A stretch of DNA of 64,000 nt from Clavaria fumosa. Taxonomy: Eukaryota; Basidiomycota; Agaricomycetes; Agaricales; Clavariaceae. The stretch is from the NCBI GenBank assembly GCA_951802425.1, contig OX637794.1, forward strand, positions 558,001-622,000, written 5' to 3'. The notes under the pieces were generated by a model. That model was not told the origin of the DNA. It was given only the letters and a program-made list of their open reading frames with translations, and searched no databases. Positions 1 through 12,966 of the stretch are shown here, piece after piece. The translations under genes were made by a program, and so were the position numbers. Each line of letters starts with the position of its first letter. Positions within the stretch are counted from its first letter, which is position 1.

Positions 1-1577
1 CCACCAAGCCCACGCTCGCGCTCGGCGCAGGCGCAGGAGGAATCGCGTTCCCGAACGCGGGCACGTTCTCCACAAGACAGGGCCTCCATTCCGCCTGGTA
101 CAGTTCTTCTACCAGCTGGACGTGCAGGAGGGACCCGGAACAGTGCCAGATCTTGATACCATTATCGACGCGGAGGCGTGGCGACAGGGTGGCCGTGAGC
201 AGAAAACGGCCGTCCGGAGACCACGAACAATGGGACGTGTTTGGCGCTGAGATGGTAGCTATTCTAACAAGAGATCGACGGTCGACGATCGTGATCTGGC
301 CAGCCAGATTACCGAACCCCCCGAGGGCAACCAGCCTACCCTGGGGATTGAAAGACACGTAGTTGTGTGGCGAAGAACCAAAATCGTGAAGGGAATTCAC
401 ACGTTGGTCAAAGAGCATGGCCTTCGCCGGCATATCTAGAGTTGCGCCTCGATGAGCACAAACACAAGCAAGTCAGTGGAGCTACATCACTCACATCCGT
501 AAACCACGGCAAATTCCTTAGAGTTCGGGCTCCACGCAAAATCGTGGATGGGGCCGTCCTTATCAAGAGTAACCCGGCAGTCGAAGTTTCCAGCGGCGCT
601 CAGAAGATACAGTCCCGTCTCGCCGTAATAACTCTTATTAGTTTTGTCAACCTCTGTGGAAGTCAGCAGCAGTACTTGTGTCCCAAGAGTATTCCACTTG
701 ATCTTGCATTGGTCGGCCTTGTAGAACGACTTCTGACACGATGGCGGACTGCTGAGGACCAGAAGCCCATAGATCTTGATACTAGCGGGAGCACCCTGCA
801 ATTTCTTCAGTCTGACGGACGCATTACAAAGAGTGAAAAGACACATACCTTTTTCTCGGCGAAGAACACGGCGATTGAAGGGTTTAAACCCGGGCTAAGG
901 GCGATGCTTGTGGCACCCTCAACCTTCACCTTAGTTTCAATTCCCTTGTCCCACTCCGCCGGCCGATACACTTGTATCTCTTGGCCAACCAAGCGAACGG
1001 CATGCGATTCAGAGGTGGTGTACTGCAGATCCCATGTCTCTTGTGACTTTTGACTGAATTGCGCCAGGACTTCTCCTGTAGACACGGAAAAGACGTGCAA
1101 ATTCAAATGTTGCACGCCATCCTCACGCTTGACTATAATTAACATGTGAGTATTGCAGGTATCGGGAAGCAAATGCGGTAGCCGACCTGGCCGCTCCCAT
1201 GTGGAGAGGTAAGTCCCACGGGGAGAGAAACTGAGCTCGTGTACATTGGCCATCACAAGTTCTTGCAAGAGTGATGCATCCTTTGCTTGGAATATGCGTA
1301 CGCTAATTTATGTCGGCGACATTCGGGATGGTGAAGACCGCAAGCAACTCACTAGCCAGACATTGCGTACGCAAAGAGTCTCCCATCGGAACTGTAAGTA
1401 AACGTCCGTGTGGGAACATCGGGTGCGACGAAACTCTCAAGTGGCTCGTAGTCGGGCGAACCTCCGACCAAACCCAAATATTTTTGGGCGCGGACTAGCC
1501 AAAGCATAATGAGACGGAGATGCACACAAAACGGGACGATACTGACAAGCATATTGTAAGTTACTTTGAGAGGACAT
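1..1577 (-). CDS. Eukaryotic translation initiation factor 2A (eIF2A), C-terminus beyond left edge
   Basis: WD40-type beta-propeller protein of the eIF2A family, which supports non-canonical delivery of initiator tRNA to the ribosome in the cytoplasm. Family-typical segments are visible in order: RAQKYLGLVGG at the N-terminus, VRIFQAKDASL, FSPRGTYLSTWERP, KADQCKIKWNTLGTQVLLL with STEVDKTNKSYYGE, FAVVYGYMPAKAMLFD, and WSPDGRFLLTATLSPRLRVDNG. The model starts at ATG 1577 (MSSQ) and has introns at 1495-1564, 1303-1352, 796-848 and 436-494. All four are GT-AG, and joining across them restores the family reading frame. The last visible exon (435-1) reads NAIPPAPAPSASVGLVG and runs off the window, so the charged C-terminal tail is not seen. 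Identification is from remembered family sequence. Confidence 0.93.
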
Positions 1578-3373
1578 TGTTCGACTTCAGTGAGGCCGTG
1601 CTTGAGCTCAGTCTAGAGGGGCTAGGAACGAAGCAAGCTAATGCTTCGAAGAGGGGAGGGCCAGCGTTGTCACATCAAGCCGGAATGGTGTCTGCTAATA
1701 TTTGGAGGTAGTGTGATGGCTGTGCTTTACGCCGTACACAGCCACTACTTGATCGCGTGCTTTTCTTGTCTTTCCATCATACTAGCGTGATATCCGATGA
1801 TTATATGTCTGATGACTAGTATTCTATTCTATGAAAATGTACTGCTTTATCCTGTTCCTTTTCTCTTTCTGATTCATGTATTACAAATGCATAATGCAGG
1901 CGTAAATCACGTGACAAATTTCAATCTGAGATTGAAATATCACACATGCCGAACTCGGCGGCGATGGTCCTATACAGTTTATTTGCCCAGCGCTGGACAA
2001 AGCATCACACGCGCACCGTCGTTGCGCATAACAGTGCAGTGCATAATGACCGCCGATCTGCTATGGGTCCTCCTCCGCGTTCGTAGCTCTATCACGCCTT
2101 TCCTGTCTAATTCTCATGTTTTTGGTGCAGAAAAACAATTCATTTATGGTGAAATCCCAGATAGCAGGCAGCACCATTTTCTCGAAGGAGCCTGTGAGTC
2201 TTGTCTGCGTGCCCGCGAATGTTCATCAAATGACCTGGCCGGCAGGGTAACCCTCGCAACATCCATTCCTACAAGTACTCTGGCCTCTCTGACAAGGTGA
2301 GCGCTCCGCATTTTTGGGATTTCTTGGGACGCTGAATATACCCCAGACGATACACGTGAAAGAGACAAGCGCAGGCCTGAGCATCTCCAAACATCCCAAA
2401 TACACATCTGTCATCAGACATCGTTCAGGCCCAAGGCGTGCGCTGGGTATTGTGGCCCAGATCGCAAAGCAAAACCACAGACCTGATCTGCTCAAAGTGA
2501 GATTTCGAAACCTTCGTCTTCTCTCCTCCCGTCTATTTCGCCCCCTCTCTCGATGAAATTTCCGCTTGCACTCCCGTTAGAACCCACTGGATCCGCTAAA
2601 TGAAAGTTGGGTGTGGACATGTTTGCAAGAGTGAATCAGCCTTTCTCCAGAGACAGATCAAACTCTGGTAAAAGGACCTCGCCCTGTCGCTATCGGTCGC
2701 CGTTCGTCGTTGCCACGCGGTCCATTCCGACTCTTGGGCGATGACATTCTTTCCCTGACGAATTTTATTCTTGTCAATCAACGAACCTGCGACTTTAGCT
2801 GATAATATTTTCCCAGCCATCTCTAGCTCGTGTCTCAGCGATAATGCGCTCCCAACGGTCTCGTAAAGCGACTCCTCCCAAGAAATTACGGGGTAAGGCA
2901 AAGAAAGCAGCAGAGGCCAAGTCATCATCATAGACTTCATCATCTTGTGATTTCTCTTGTAGTTGCCTTTGTCACCATCAGTGTGCTCCCCTTTCCTCCC
3001 CCAATAACAATTGTCGCAACAACCTGCAACCGAGGATTGCATGAACAGAAGAGATCCTGAAACTTCGTATCACGGATTGTCGCCGGTGTAGCTGAGCTTC
3101 GCTGCTCGTTGCCTCGATATTGCAAGTGTTGAATACCACAATCAGATTTAAAGTTGTAACTCTTCTACTATCACCGGCCGTAGACCCCGGTGAAAGTGCG
3201 GTGTATGTGATGTTTCCATCAGTCACGCTGCCCTGTGGTGCCGTGCCTGTTACAGCTCATAAGTCGTCGTACGATTCTGGGGGCGGGATTTCTGGAATTG
3301 CAGATGCCCTTCGCCTGGTAACTAATTCCACTCTTCACTATTTGCGCCACGGAGCGCCTAGAATTTCCATTTC
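1578..3373. other. Intergenic region between eIF2A and GH5 gene; one weak minus-strand ORF
   Basis: About 1.8 kb separating the divergent eIF2A and GH5 genes. It presumably holds both promoters. A minus-strand ORF at 2596-3042 (148 codons) has a plausible composition but matches no family I recognise, and no convincing exon structure connects it to the ORF at 2940-3125. I see no RNA gene or repeat here. Confidence 0.4.
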
Positions 3374-6062
3374 ATGCCCAGAGTTCCCTCCGTCTCGCCT
3401 GCAACAGGCAAAAAAACATCAGACTCTTTCGTCCATACCGTTAACGCAAATTTCGTTGATAATTCTGGTCGCACTCTCCTACTTCGCGGCGTCAACCTTT
3501 CTGGAGCCTCTAAAAGTCCTGTCGGAGCGCCTTCCTACCTCTTAGATGGGTTCTGGGAGGCCGGAGAAGGCGGGCAGTACAGTTTCATCGGCAGACCACT
3601 GGATCTGCGAGATGGCTCTGCCGACGCACACCTAGCCAGGCTGAGGGGATGGGGCTTCAATATGCTGAGGTTCCCGGTTTCATGGGAAGCCCTGGAGCAC
3701 GAAGGGCCGTGAGTCCTCGAACCGATGGTCCTTGTATGCTAACTGAGGCGATCAACAGCGGCAAGTACGATTATGAGTTCATGGATTACACAGTCCAAGT
3801 TCTGCGGAAGTGCAAAGAGTTTGGGTTTAAAGTATATATGGATCCACACCAAGACACTGTGCGTATCAACTCTTCGATGTGCAGGTCATGCCTGATTTCT
3901 GCACGAAGTGGTCTCGCTTCTCTGGTGGTTCTGGCGCCCCATACTGGACCCTTGTCGCATGTGGCATGAACCCACGTAATTTCACTGCTACCCAAGCTGC
4001 TATTATCCATTGTGAATATCCACTCCCCCATGTCCCCAACCCCGCCGCTCTCCCTGCCATGATATGGAACACCAATTACGGCCGCCTCACCTCGCAAACC
4101 GTCTTCACGCTCTTTTTCGCTGGTCGACAATTTGCTCCTCGATGCACGATTGATGGGCAAAACATTCAGGACTACCTTCAAAGCCATTTCCTGAACGCCT
4201 TCTCGAAGCTTGCCGAAAGAATACGAGATGCAGGTGATCTATTGGACGACTGTGTCATTGGATGGGATAGCCTCAACGAACCCTTCGAGGGACTGATTAG
4301 TTGGGAAAACCTCAACGCGAATCCCGAGAAACAAGGATCGATGCTCAGAATGGGAACCTTCCCGACACCTGCACAGTCATTCCGCCTCGGCATGGGCAAG
4401 GCGCAGACACTGGACAGCTATGAATTCGGTCCTTTCGGGCCAAAGAAGTCCGGGACTGTCACCGTAGACCCAAAAGGGCGCACAGCTTGGGCTGACCCCT
4501 CAATAGAGGTCGATGGTTTCCACCCCAAGTGGCACTGGACTCGCGACCCTGCATGGAAGCTGGGTGAATGTATCTGGGCTCAGCACGGGGTTTGGGACAT
4601 CGAGACGGGCTTCGTGCTTCAACCTGATTACTTTAGATTCGACGCCGAGGGCCAGGAAGTTGACTTTCTCCAAGACTTTTGGTTATCCCATTGGCGAGCG
4701 TACGCTCAGTGCATACGACAAGCTCATCCCGAAGCTATCATCTTTGTCCAACCTCCTGTTTTTGTGCATCCCCCACCAATTGAAGAGAAGGACATGAATG
4801 GGCGCGCCGCGTATTCACCTCACTGGTATGATGGCCTCACCCTCATCAGTCGCCATTGGAACTGGTTCAACGCAGATGCGTTTGGTCTTCTGCGCGGAAA
4901 GTACAAGACCCCATTTCAAGCAATCAAAATAGGCGAAAGTGCCATCCGGAAGTCGTTCCAGGAACAACTCGGGGTATTTAAAGGAGATGCTGGCACGCTT
5001 GGATTGTATCCTACCATCATAGGAGAGATCGGCATCCCCTTCAATTTGGATGGTAAGGCAGCGTATGGCAAGCGTAAGGGCGACTATTCCAAACATGAAC
5101 GCGCACTGGATGCGAGCCTAAACGCTGGCGACGGCCCCAATGCCCTTAACTGGACTGTCTGGCAATACTGTCCTGACGCCACTCATCTCTGGGGAGATGG
5201 ATGGAATTTGGAAGACCTCAGCCTGTGGTCTGCGGATGATTTACGCCCCCGAGTAATCGAACCGAAGATGATCTCTCTGCCCAACGACCGATCAGACACG
5301 TCGTTGTTGAAGTCTCCATATTCCCTGAACATCGCTGAGGCAAGCAGCTCCACTACCTATTTGGCGGCGATGCTTCCTACCAATGGCGTCGCGGTGCGAG
5401 AGGAACGTAAAATGGGGAGCATGGGCATACGAGAATCACCCGAGAGCTCCTATGAGTTCTTAACCGACGGCGCTCGGGCCTCTCGGGGATTCTGTCGCCC
5501 ATGGCCTGTCAAAACCGTAGGCGTACCCGTCGACATAAAATTCGACATGACCAAGGCAGATTTCACCCTAGTGGTGAAAGTTGACGCAGACGACAAGCCA
5601 CGCGCTGAGGGGGAGATAGAGCAGCTTGCTACCGAAATCTACGTCCCACTTGTACATTACGCGCACCAGCAACGACTTGGCCGGGTTCTTCAATCGTTGA
5701 ACGAGGAAACGCTCGACCTTGCATGCGATTCGTCGGACGAGCTCCCACCACCTACCACATCTCCAAGCAGCCTGAGCATGAGTGTCCTCTCACTCCAGCA
5801 CGCCTTAGCCTTGATAGGCCCTGCCGCGCCCGTGCTGGACCTCTTGGTGACAGTGTCAGAGGGACGGTGGGAGGTGGATGGACAGACGCTTAGGTGGTGG
5901 TACTCAACACCTGCACCCGGGCAAGCTATGAAAGAGGTGTCCATTCGTATCCAGCGGAACGGTGGGCCAATCAAAACCAAGGACTCAGGCTACGGTGCGC
6001 GACGGCGGGGCAGATGGCGCTCGTGTTTCGATCGATTCTGCTCGGACTGTCGGATTATGTGA
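3374..6062 (+). CDS. GH5 glycoside hydrolase, glucosylceramidase / steryl-beta-glucosidase (EGCrP-like)
   Basis: Hydrolyses beta-glucosides of sphingolipids or sterols. In fungi this GH5 group (endoglycoceramidase-related proteins EGCrP1/EGCrP2) removes glucose from glucosylceramide or ergosterol glucoside inside the cell. The order of motifs fits: [11 protein letters not shown] near the N-terminus, [39 protein letters not shown], the acid/base motif DSLNEPFEG, and the nucleophile motif [13 protein letters not shown]. Introns at 3709-3758 and 3859-3908 join these blocks in frame. There is no signal peptide, in line with a cytosolic enzyme. The last residues (after KTKDSGYG) become basic and cysteine-rich, while another frame encodes a hydrophobic stretch there, so the exact C-terminus is uncertain. 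The gene is convergent with the OPA3-like gene, 79 bp away. Steryl glucosidase versus glucosylceramidase cannot be decided by eye. Confidence 0.9.
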
Positions 6063-6141
6063 CGTATGCGACGATCCTGATGATAGTATTGTTTTTGGAC
6101 TCGTGATATTTCGTCCCGTTGTCTAGGCTAACGTTATTCTA

Positions 6142-7144
6142 TTAATGTTGAGCATCAATGATTTCAGAGCGCGAGTCTGGCCGTGGAGAGGCGGGAGTAG
6201 AATCTGATGAATCCACCTGCGGGGAGACGGGAGCAGAGTTGTCAACGAGTCCGTCATTTGAATCACCGATTAAACGTGGAGGGAGCCATATGCGAGGGAC
6301 TGCCAGACCAGTACCCTCTAATTCTGACCAACTACTGTGTAAGCCGATTTGCACCACCCTCTCCAAAACGCGTCGAAGCTCAACATTCCTGGCACATTCG
6401 GCAGATTCAATCCACAAATACTTGTCAGCCGTAAAGGAAACACGAACCGCTCTCGCTCCGCGAGCCACTTTTCTTCCAAGGTTTGCGCCAAGCGCTCGGT
6501 TTGTGCGCCGAGCTCTCCAATCCTATTTTCGACGTCTGCCAACCGCTTTGCGGCATCATCGCGCCGTCTTGACTCGGATCGTGACGAGCGCCACGTCTCG
6601 CCAACAATTAACATCGCTACACTTGTTGAAGGCCGGAGTTTGTGTCGGGCCTCAAGATTAGCACAAGTCCCGTTCAGCCAAGCAAGCAATGGACTTGCCT
6701 GCCACGCTGAAGAGGAACCCCTCTGCGAGAGCATTAGCCCCGTTTTCAATGGCGCTGTAAGTGAAGCGTTAACGAGTAGTATCGAGCAAGCCAGACAAGG
6801 TCTATACGTGTGTATGCTCACCGAGTCTCTGATAAGGGACGGACATGCTTGGCTGGTTGACCGAGAATTCTGGTACGCAGCTTCAACTCAGCGCGATACA
6901 TTTTCTGCGCCAGTTCGACGCAGAACCCTCGGAACTTGGGATGTCTGATCCATATCATTTCATGAAAGGTAAATAACATAACACGGAGCGGAAAGGTCGC
7001 TAGACTCACCCCTCGGCTCGTTGCTTCAGCAACGTGCTAATGGGTTTGGCTACGGTCTCTCAGAGTCGCTTCATAAGTTTGTTAGCAGAGCATAAGAAAT
7101 GGACTCACCCGAATCAGCAGAGTGCCCAATTTTACAGTGGCCAT
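6142..7144 (-). CDS. OPA3-like mitochondrial protein
   Basis: Small OPA3-family protein, associated with the mitochondrial outer/inner membrane and needed for mitochondrial integrity in animals; the fungal role is poorly known. Family features: MATVKLGTLLIRTVAKPIS at the N-terminus (targeting helix), HPKFRGFCVELAQKMYRAEL, HVRPLSETRAIENGANALAE, a hydrophobic FLFSVAAMLIVGE segment, then WRSSRSESRRRDD followed by a coiled coil (ADVENRIGELGAQTERLAQ). Six exons; introns at 7057-7108, 6945-7009, 6755-6821, 6617-6698 and 6389-6447. The fourth intron (6617-6698) starts with GCAAGT, a GC-AG intron, and the protein is restored only by using it. The fifth has a GTTCGT donor. The C-terminal tail is Ser/Pro/Asp-rich and disordered. 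Confidence 0.9.
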
Positions 7145-7505
7145 GAGTGTTGGTCGTTTGGACGTCAGTGGTCGCGAAGCCAGCAATCTCGACCCCGAGT
7201 TTCCTGGCGGGGACAATCAAAAGTCGATGTAAATTTCGGGTTCAAGTTGAGTAGGCAGTTGGGCCAAGTCGTCGAACAAGTTCAGTTCGTGGGTTGACGC
7301 GTCTCGGCAGGGCATCGGCCCGGTTCCCAGTACCCAGTACCAGTATACTCCAATATCCGCACTCTGTCATAGGGGGCATCTAATCATTTTTTGAACTTTC
7401 TTCATTCTACGCCAAAGTTGTAAAGGACAGTTCGTAAGGTCTAATGCGGACTCCCTGATGGCTTATACGTCAGCTCTAAGATCTAGGGAATAGCATCGAC
7501 GTCGT

Positions 7506-10500
7506 TTAATCAACGTTCCGTGTGCACCTCATCGTCCACGCTCCCCGCGAGAGCGCATACTCATGGTCCGCATCGTCGGGACTAGGGGTGAAATGAATCA
7601 TCTCAGCAAAAGGAAAAAAGATCGAATGGGTTATTTGCAACTTACACATTTGCAGACCTTTGATGTCCTTGACTCGGGACGACGCGATCGACTTGCGGAG
7701 CAGCACGACTCGTAGAGATGCCCACGCAAGTATCAGAACGCCGAATGCTACTGGTATCAGCCAGAACAACGGCGAGGTACGGAAAGATCCTCCAAATACG
7801 ACTTGCAGAGGTGGTGTGTATATGATGAAGATCCCGAGACAGGCCGCTAGGAAGATGCCGTAGAAATTGTAGATGTTTCCAATCGCATGCTTGCCGAACG
7901 GGTATGTGAATTTGGCCTTAACAGCGAACACCTTGAGTGAGAAGGAACATGAGCACGACATATATATATAAATCATCGCTCCGCAGAAGTGCTTACATTG
8001 AAGCACTGAGTTATGAAAATGGAAAGGTACACTGGATGAAAATGTCAATTAACGCGAAGCCGGTTCACAGGAGGCCCCACCTATCGACTGAGCCTGTGCC
8101 AAAGCGTCCACTTGAGCAGCAGCGTTGATAGATCGTCCACGGCCATTGATGAAATTCGGACTCTTTTTGACGAAAAAGCCTGTAGCAAGGTAATCAGCGC
8201 GAAGCAAGAACATTAAAATCAGCCTACTAACGGCCATCGAGTTGTGCCCTGCGTAAATCCTTTGGGCTAAAACCCGCCTTGGCAAACACAACGAAGTACG
8301 ATAAAAGCCTGCGTAGACCCACAAGTCACGATAAATGTGCCAATCAACGAAGAACAGACGCCAGAACATACGCCGCAAGCGTCTCAATCAGGCCGACCTC
8401 CAAATAGGCATAACTAAGGAGCTTAGCATCGACGAGGGTTTCGTTCTCGGTGCGTTCAAAAGCATCCTCCCAGAAAGCACGGGTAAACGGCGCCCTGATT
8501 GCTTGCAAGATCTTGTAGAGCCAGTTTTGTTTACGGGTGCTGGTCTGAATTTCTGCATCCATAATAGTTCTAGTACGCCGGAGAGCTCGTTTCTTTCTAG
8601 ACAAGATGGAGCGTTCGGTGACTGAGGTTCATTAGAATGCATCCTAGGAAGAACGTGAGGCTTTAAAATACCTGGTTTCCGCGGAGCCATTCGCATGAGA
8701 CCATCCACAGTTTCAGGTTTATCCCAGGCGAAGGATAACTGCAGGAGGGAATGAATAAGATCTCACTTGAGATTAAGAGTGCAACAGCAGCGACGCACGC
8801 CCGTGAAAAGCTCGAAGCCAAGATCTGTTCAATCGGTCAGAGGTTGCAAGCGAAGGGTGTTTATCGACGAACCGATGACAAGAATCAGAATGGCCGAGAG
8901 AGGTAGCGGTATAGGCACAACCACGTCTGTCCGGCTCGACGATTAACTCTATGACCTGACGGAAAATTAGGCTGGAACATACATAACAACTGGGGCACGA
9001 CTTCAGGCGTGCTGTGCGATATAGTGTACCTTGTGCGATGATATCTATGTCAGCAAGGGTAGTTCCACCGAGGGATCTACGCACTGAATTGATCGCTTCA
9101 AGTTAGCGAAGATAAGTCGACCCTCAGCAACGCCCTCTGATGTGCAACCGATTTCTATGCTGTATTGAAGTATAATAAGAAAAGCTTAGACTCACTGACG
9201 GTGGATGCAAAATTGTCATCTGCCAGACAAGTCAAATCCACAAAGCAACGAAAGGGAGGAGCCTACGAACCGAGAAGAATCATGTTCGCCGCTTCCTTTG
9301 AGACATCCGAACCAGAGATATTCATAGCGATACCCAGATCCGCCTGAACACAAAAAATCAGCCTAGGTACAGTACCACAGAGCCATATCCCTCACCTTCT
9401 TCAATGCCGGGGAGTCGTTTACGCCATCGCCCGTGCTGATAAAACGTCAGGGGACGAAAGTTGCGGCACGCAACTCAACTCACACCCCGACGATATGCCC
9501 AAGAGCCTGTGCGCGTTTCACTTTCATCTCTCAATGAGTAAAGAACCGACTACAGGAATCGGACGCAGGGCATACCGATTTCCAGCTTGTGCTTCGGAGA
9601 TGTCCGGGCAAACACGATCTCCTGTTTGGCGAAAACTTCGAATAATAATTGAGTGACCTTTTCTTCCGCTTGGAAGGAAAGCGTAACGCACTCTGATCCC
9701 ATTGCCATGCCTGTAGACCATCGATGTCATCACCATGAACGACAACAGCGTTGACCTCGTCTTCATATATTGTCTCGATCGGACGACCGGTCTTGTTGCT
9801 CAACGTTTCCCTAGTATCACTCAGTATAAGGTTGATCTTCCGGGCGATGGCTTCTGCCGTCTTAGGGTGATCACCTGGTGCCGATGACCCAGAGGTGAGT
9901 AACCCCTCTGGAACACAAGAACGAAAGCTCCTCACCCGTGACCATCATGACTTTGATGCCGGCGAGCCGAAGGGTACCGATAGCCTCGCGGACGCCATGC
10001 TTCGGCGGATCCTCCAAGGAAACGAGACCAACAAAGCAGTAATTATCCGTCGGAAAATCTGTCTTGGAAAATACATGTTTCTCAGAGTACTGGTCAGCAG
10101 GAAGCAGAGCCTGCGCGCAAGCGATCACACGATGACCCCGAGAAGCCATGTACTACCAAAATTGGCACATGAGCTCAACTGCGGAGTCAGGGCACATAAA
10201 TTCCGCACGTCGTATGCCCTGTCATATTCTGCCGTAAATTCATCCGTGATGGGGCGGTTCTCTCCGTCGGCGAGGTAAGTGGAGCATTTAGCCAACACTC
10301 GCTCAGGTGCGCCCTTGATATAGGCCGTGAATATGCCATTGTCATGGGGTTTGTTGAGCTAAGAAATGTAAGGCCGATGCAGATCACGATCGGATCAGCA
10401 AAGAACACCCACGATGACCAACGCCCATTTATTCGTAGAATTGAAAGGAACTTCGAAAGCTTTGGTGAACTTCTCATGGTGCGCGTCATAGTTAGAGAGG

Positions 10501-12966
10501 TGGCGGCCCGCGAAGCGCGCCAAGCCAGTTTCCGTAGCGTCTCCAAGAATTTGCCGTTGCTCAAAAGGTACATCCATCTTGTCGAATTTAACGCGAGAGT
10601 TCAAGGCAGCGATATCCACCATTTCTGTCATTCCAAGTGCATTCAACGTAAAGGGTGCCGTTTCTTCGTCATCGTTGTTGGACTGTGATGGTCATGTAGC
10701 AGATGCAACAATAAGCAACATTCCTCTCACCTGGAAAGCAGTGTACATTTTGCCACCGCTCCACAGATTCGTGACCTGCGGAGAGGGAAAAATGATGCCA
10801 GGAGGAGAAGAGTACAGGAATACTAACAGTCATTTGGTTTCGGGTCAAAGTTCCGGTCTTATCAGTGGCGAGCAACGTTAACTAAATTTGTGATAAGCAG
10901 AAGCGACAGAGAAGATGCAAGCGAAATACCGAGCCTTAGGGCCCCTCAGTTAGCTATTGTTTATAAATCCATATGGAAGGACTTACCAAGCGTCTCCACA
11001 CCCTGCAGATCCTTGACCAACACATTCTGATTTGCCATGCGTTTCGCAGCGATCGACAGCCTGTCAAAATTGGTTTAACACAAGATGAAATCCAAATTCA
11101 TTTGAAAATAAATGCATACAACAAAGTCACAACGGACGGCAAGCCTTCAGGCGTGAACGCCACAAGAACGGAGATCGCGAATGTGACCGTCTGCACAACC
11201 CTGCCTTTGTAAGAGGTGGTGATGCCGATCGTGAAGAAGACGAGGGCGAAAATGATCGCGATCGAGGAGATCATGGTGACGAAGTGACCACTGCGCAAAG
11301 TTCTAGCTTAATTGACATAGTAATGATAAAACGTACATTTCCACGGCGAGAGGGCTCTTGTTTCCTTGTTCACCGCCCGTGAGCGCAGCAATCTGACCTG
11401 AACATCCGGAACTTCAATATAGTTCAGCAAGTAAAAAGAAAACGTCGTGAGTCACCAATTAGAGTGTGGTCACCGGTGCGCACGACCACTAGATGTATAT
11501 GAGTCAAAATGTTCAAACTGGCAGGCCCGTCGCTCACCTCCCCAAGCCTCGCCGTTAACGACCAAAGTGGAATTGAAGACCTAGCAAGTCGCCTGTTCAG
11601 TCTGCGTTGAAATACGATTCGTTGAAGGAGGGACGAACCAGATTATCTGCCTCTACTGGACGGGCGTTTGATCCTTCAGACTGGGGAAAACGTTCTTGAG
11701 GTTCGGATTCTCCCGTCAGGCTGCTATTGTCGACCTTGAAGTCTGTGCTGGCAAAGAGGATGAGATCCGCTGGTGTCTTGTCTCCACCCCGCTAATATCC
11801 GTGGGCGTAGATAGAATCAAGAAACACAAGCTGCATAAGCACGAAAAATGCGTTCTGCGACAAATTGGGAACCCACGAGCAAGACAACGTCCCCTTTCAC
11901 CAGGTCCGATGCAGGCACAGTTGAGATGGTGCCATCGCGGAGAACACGGCAGGATGGAGGAATCAATGCGAGAAAAGAAGCAAGAATCGCCTCAGATTTC
12001 TGAAGCTGATAGAACTCAATCAATGCGTTCATGAAAGCGACGAAAATCAAGATCCCGCCGAGATATGTATTGGCAAAGTTGTTCTAATGAGGCTATTAGC
12101 TCCCGCACTCACGGGTCGGAGTGGGCAGGGATAAGCAAGCTTGCCTTGAAGTCAACCCCAAGCAAGATGTACACCAGGATGCCGGAGATTATAAGAAGGA
12201 TGTTGAACATGGTCAAAAGGCAATCGAGGTACTGCACGAGGCGGCAAGATAAGCGGCAGGGTAGAAGGATGAGAACATCGAGATGCACCTTTCGAAAAGC
12301 AGATTTCTTCTTGGGCGGAGTCAAAACATTCCTCCCATCTCTCTCCAGGCGCTTCGCCGCCTCTTGCACAGTGAGCCCGCGCGAGCTGCCGGGGCTCTTC
12401 GCGTCGAAGCTGGCTTCGAGGACTTTCTCAACCTCCTTGAGCGTGAGCCGATGCTCGGTGATGTCGACGTGCTCGAGCCCGGACTTCGGGTCCGCCGTAC
12501 CGCCGGTGTCCTTCTTGCTGAGGTGTTGGTATCCCGCCTCAGCGAGCTCCTTCTCGTCTGCCGTGAGCGCGTCCGCGCGTATCCTCTCATGAACGTCCCC
12601 ATGCGGGAAGGCGACGGTGCGCGGAGGAGCAGAGTCTTCAACTAGCGAAGGTTTGGGATCGGAGGATCCTTCTTTACTGGGATCCCCTTTTTCGTTAATG
12701 AGTCCCTCCGCGGCTCCAGGGGTCGCTTCCTTCTCCTGACTGTCCTTGGGGGCGGGGACGGCATCCGGAGAAGCAGGCTTCTCGACAGGTGGGATTTCCG
12801 GATCGGCAGATGCCTCGGCTGGAGAAAGCGATTTATCATCCTTGGTTGGCGCCTCTATGCCTTTAGGACGAATATCTGCGTCCGACGAAGCGACGGCACC
12901 CTGGGAAGCTGGATCACCAGCTAGCGTCTCCTTGGGACGAGAGTCAGTGCCTGGTGGGTCAGACAT
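7506..12966 (-). CDS. P-type ATPase, type IIC (Na+/K+-ATPase alpha-like)
   Basis: ATP-driven cation pump of a membrane, related to animal Na+/K+ and H+/K+ ATPase alpha chains; type IIC members occur sporadically in fungi. Visible in order: a long acidic Pro/Glu/Ser-rich N-terminal extension (about the first 130 residues), LTVQEAAKRLERDGRN before the first membrane helices, actuator motif DNSSLTGESEP (TGES at about 11706-11717), membrane segment FTPEGLPSVVTLLYA, phosphorylation motif DKTGTLTRNQMT (DKTGT at 10849-10863), GDATETGLARFAGRH, FVGLVSLEDPPKHGVREAIG, hinge GDGVNDSPALKKADLGIAMN (about 9300-9440), and DDNFASTV. The C-terminal helices include VIDLGFELFT, FAWDKPETVDGLMRMAPRKP and VFAVKAKFTYPFGKHAIGN. 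Many short introns are present, roughly fifteen by eye. ATG 12966 is the first Met of the long first exon. The exact stop is uncertain because a possible last intron begins near 7650. No beta-subunit gene is seen nearby, and ion specificity cannot be inferred. Confidence 0.88.

Noticed and set aside
2596..3042. 148-codon minus-strand frame upstream of the GH5 gene as a gene
   Set aside because: No recognisable domain, and no combination of introns with the adjacent frame (2940-3125) that I could defend; left as part of the intergenic entry.
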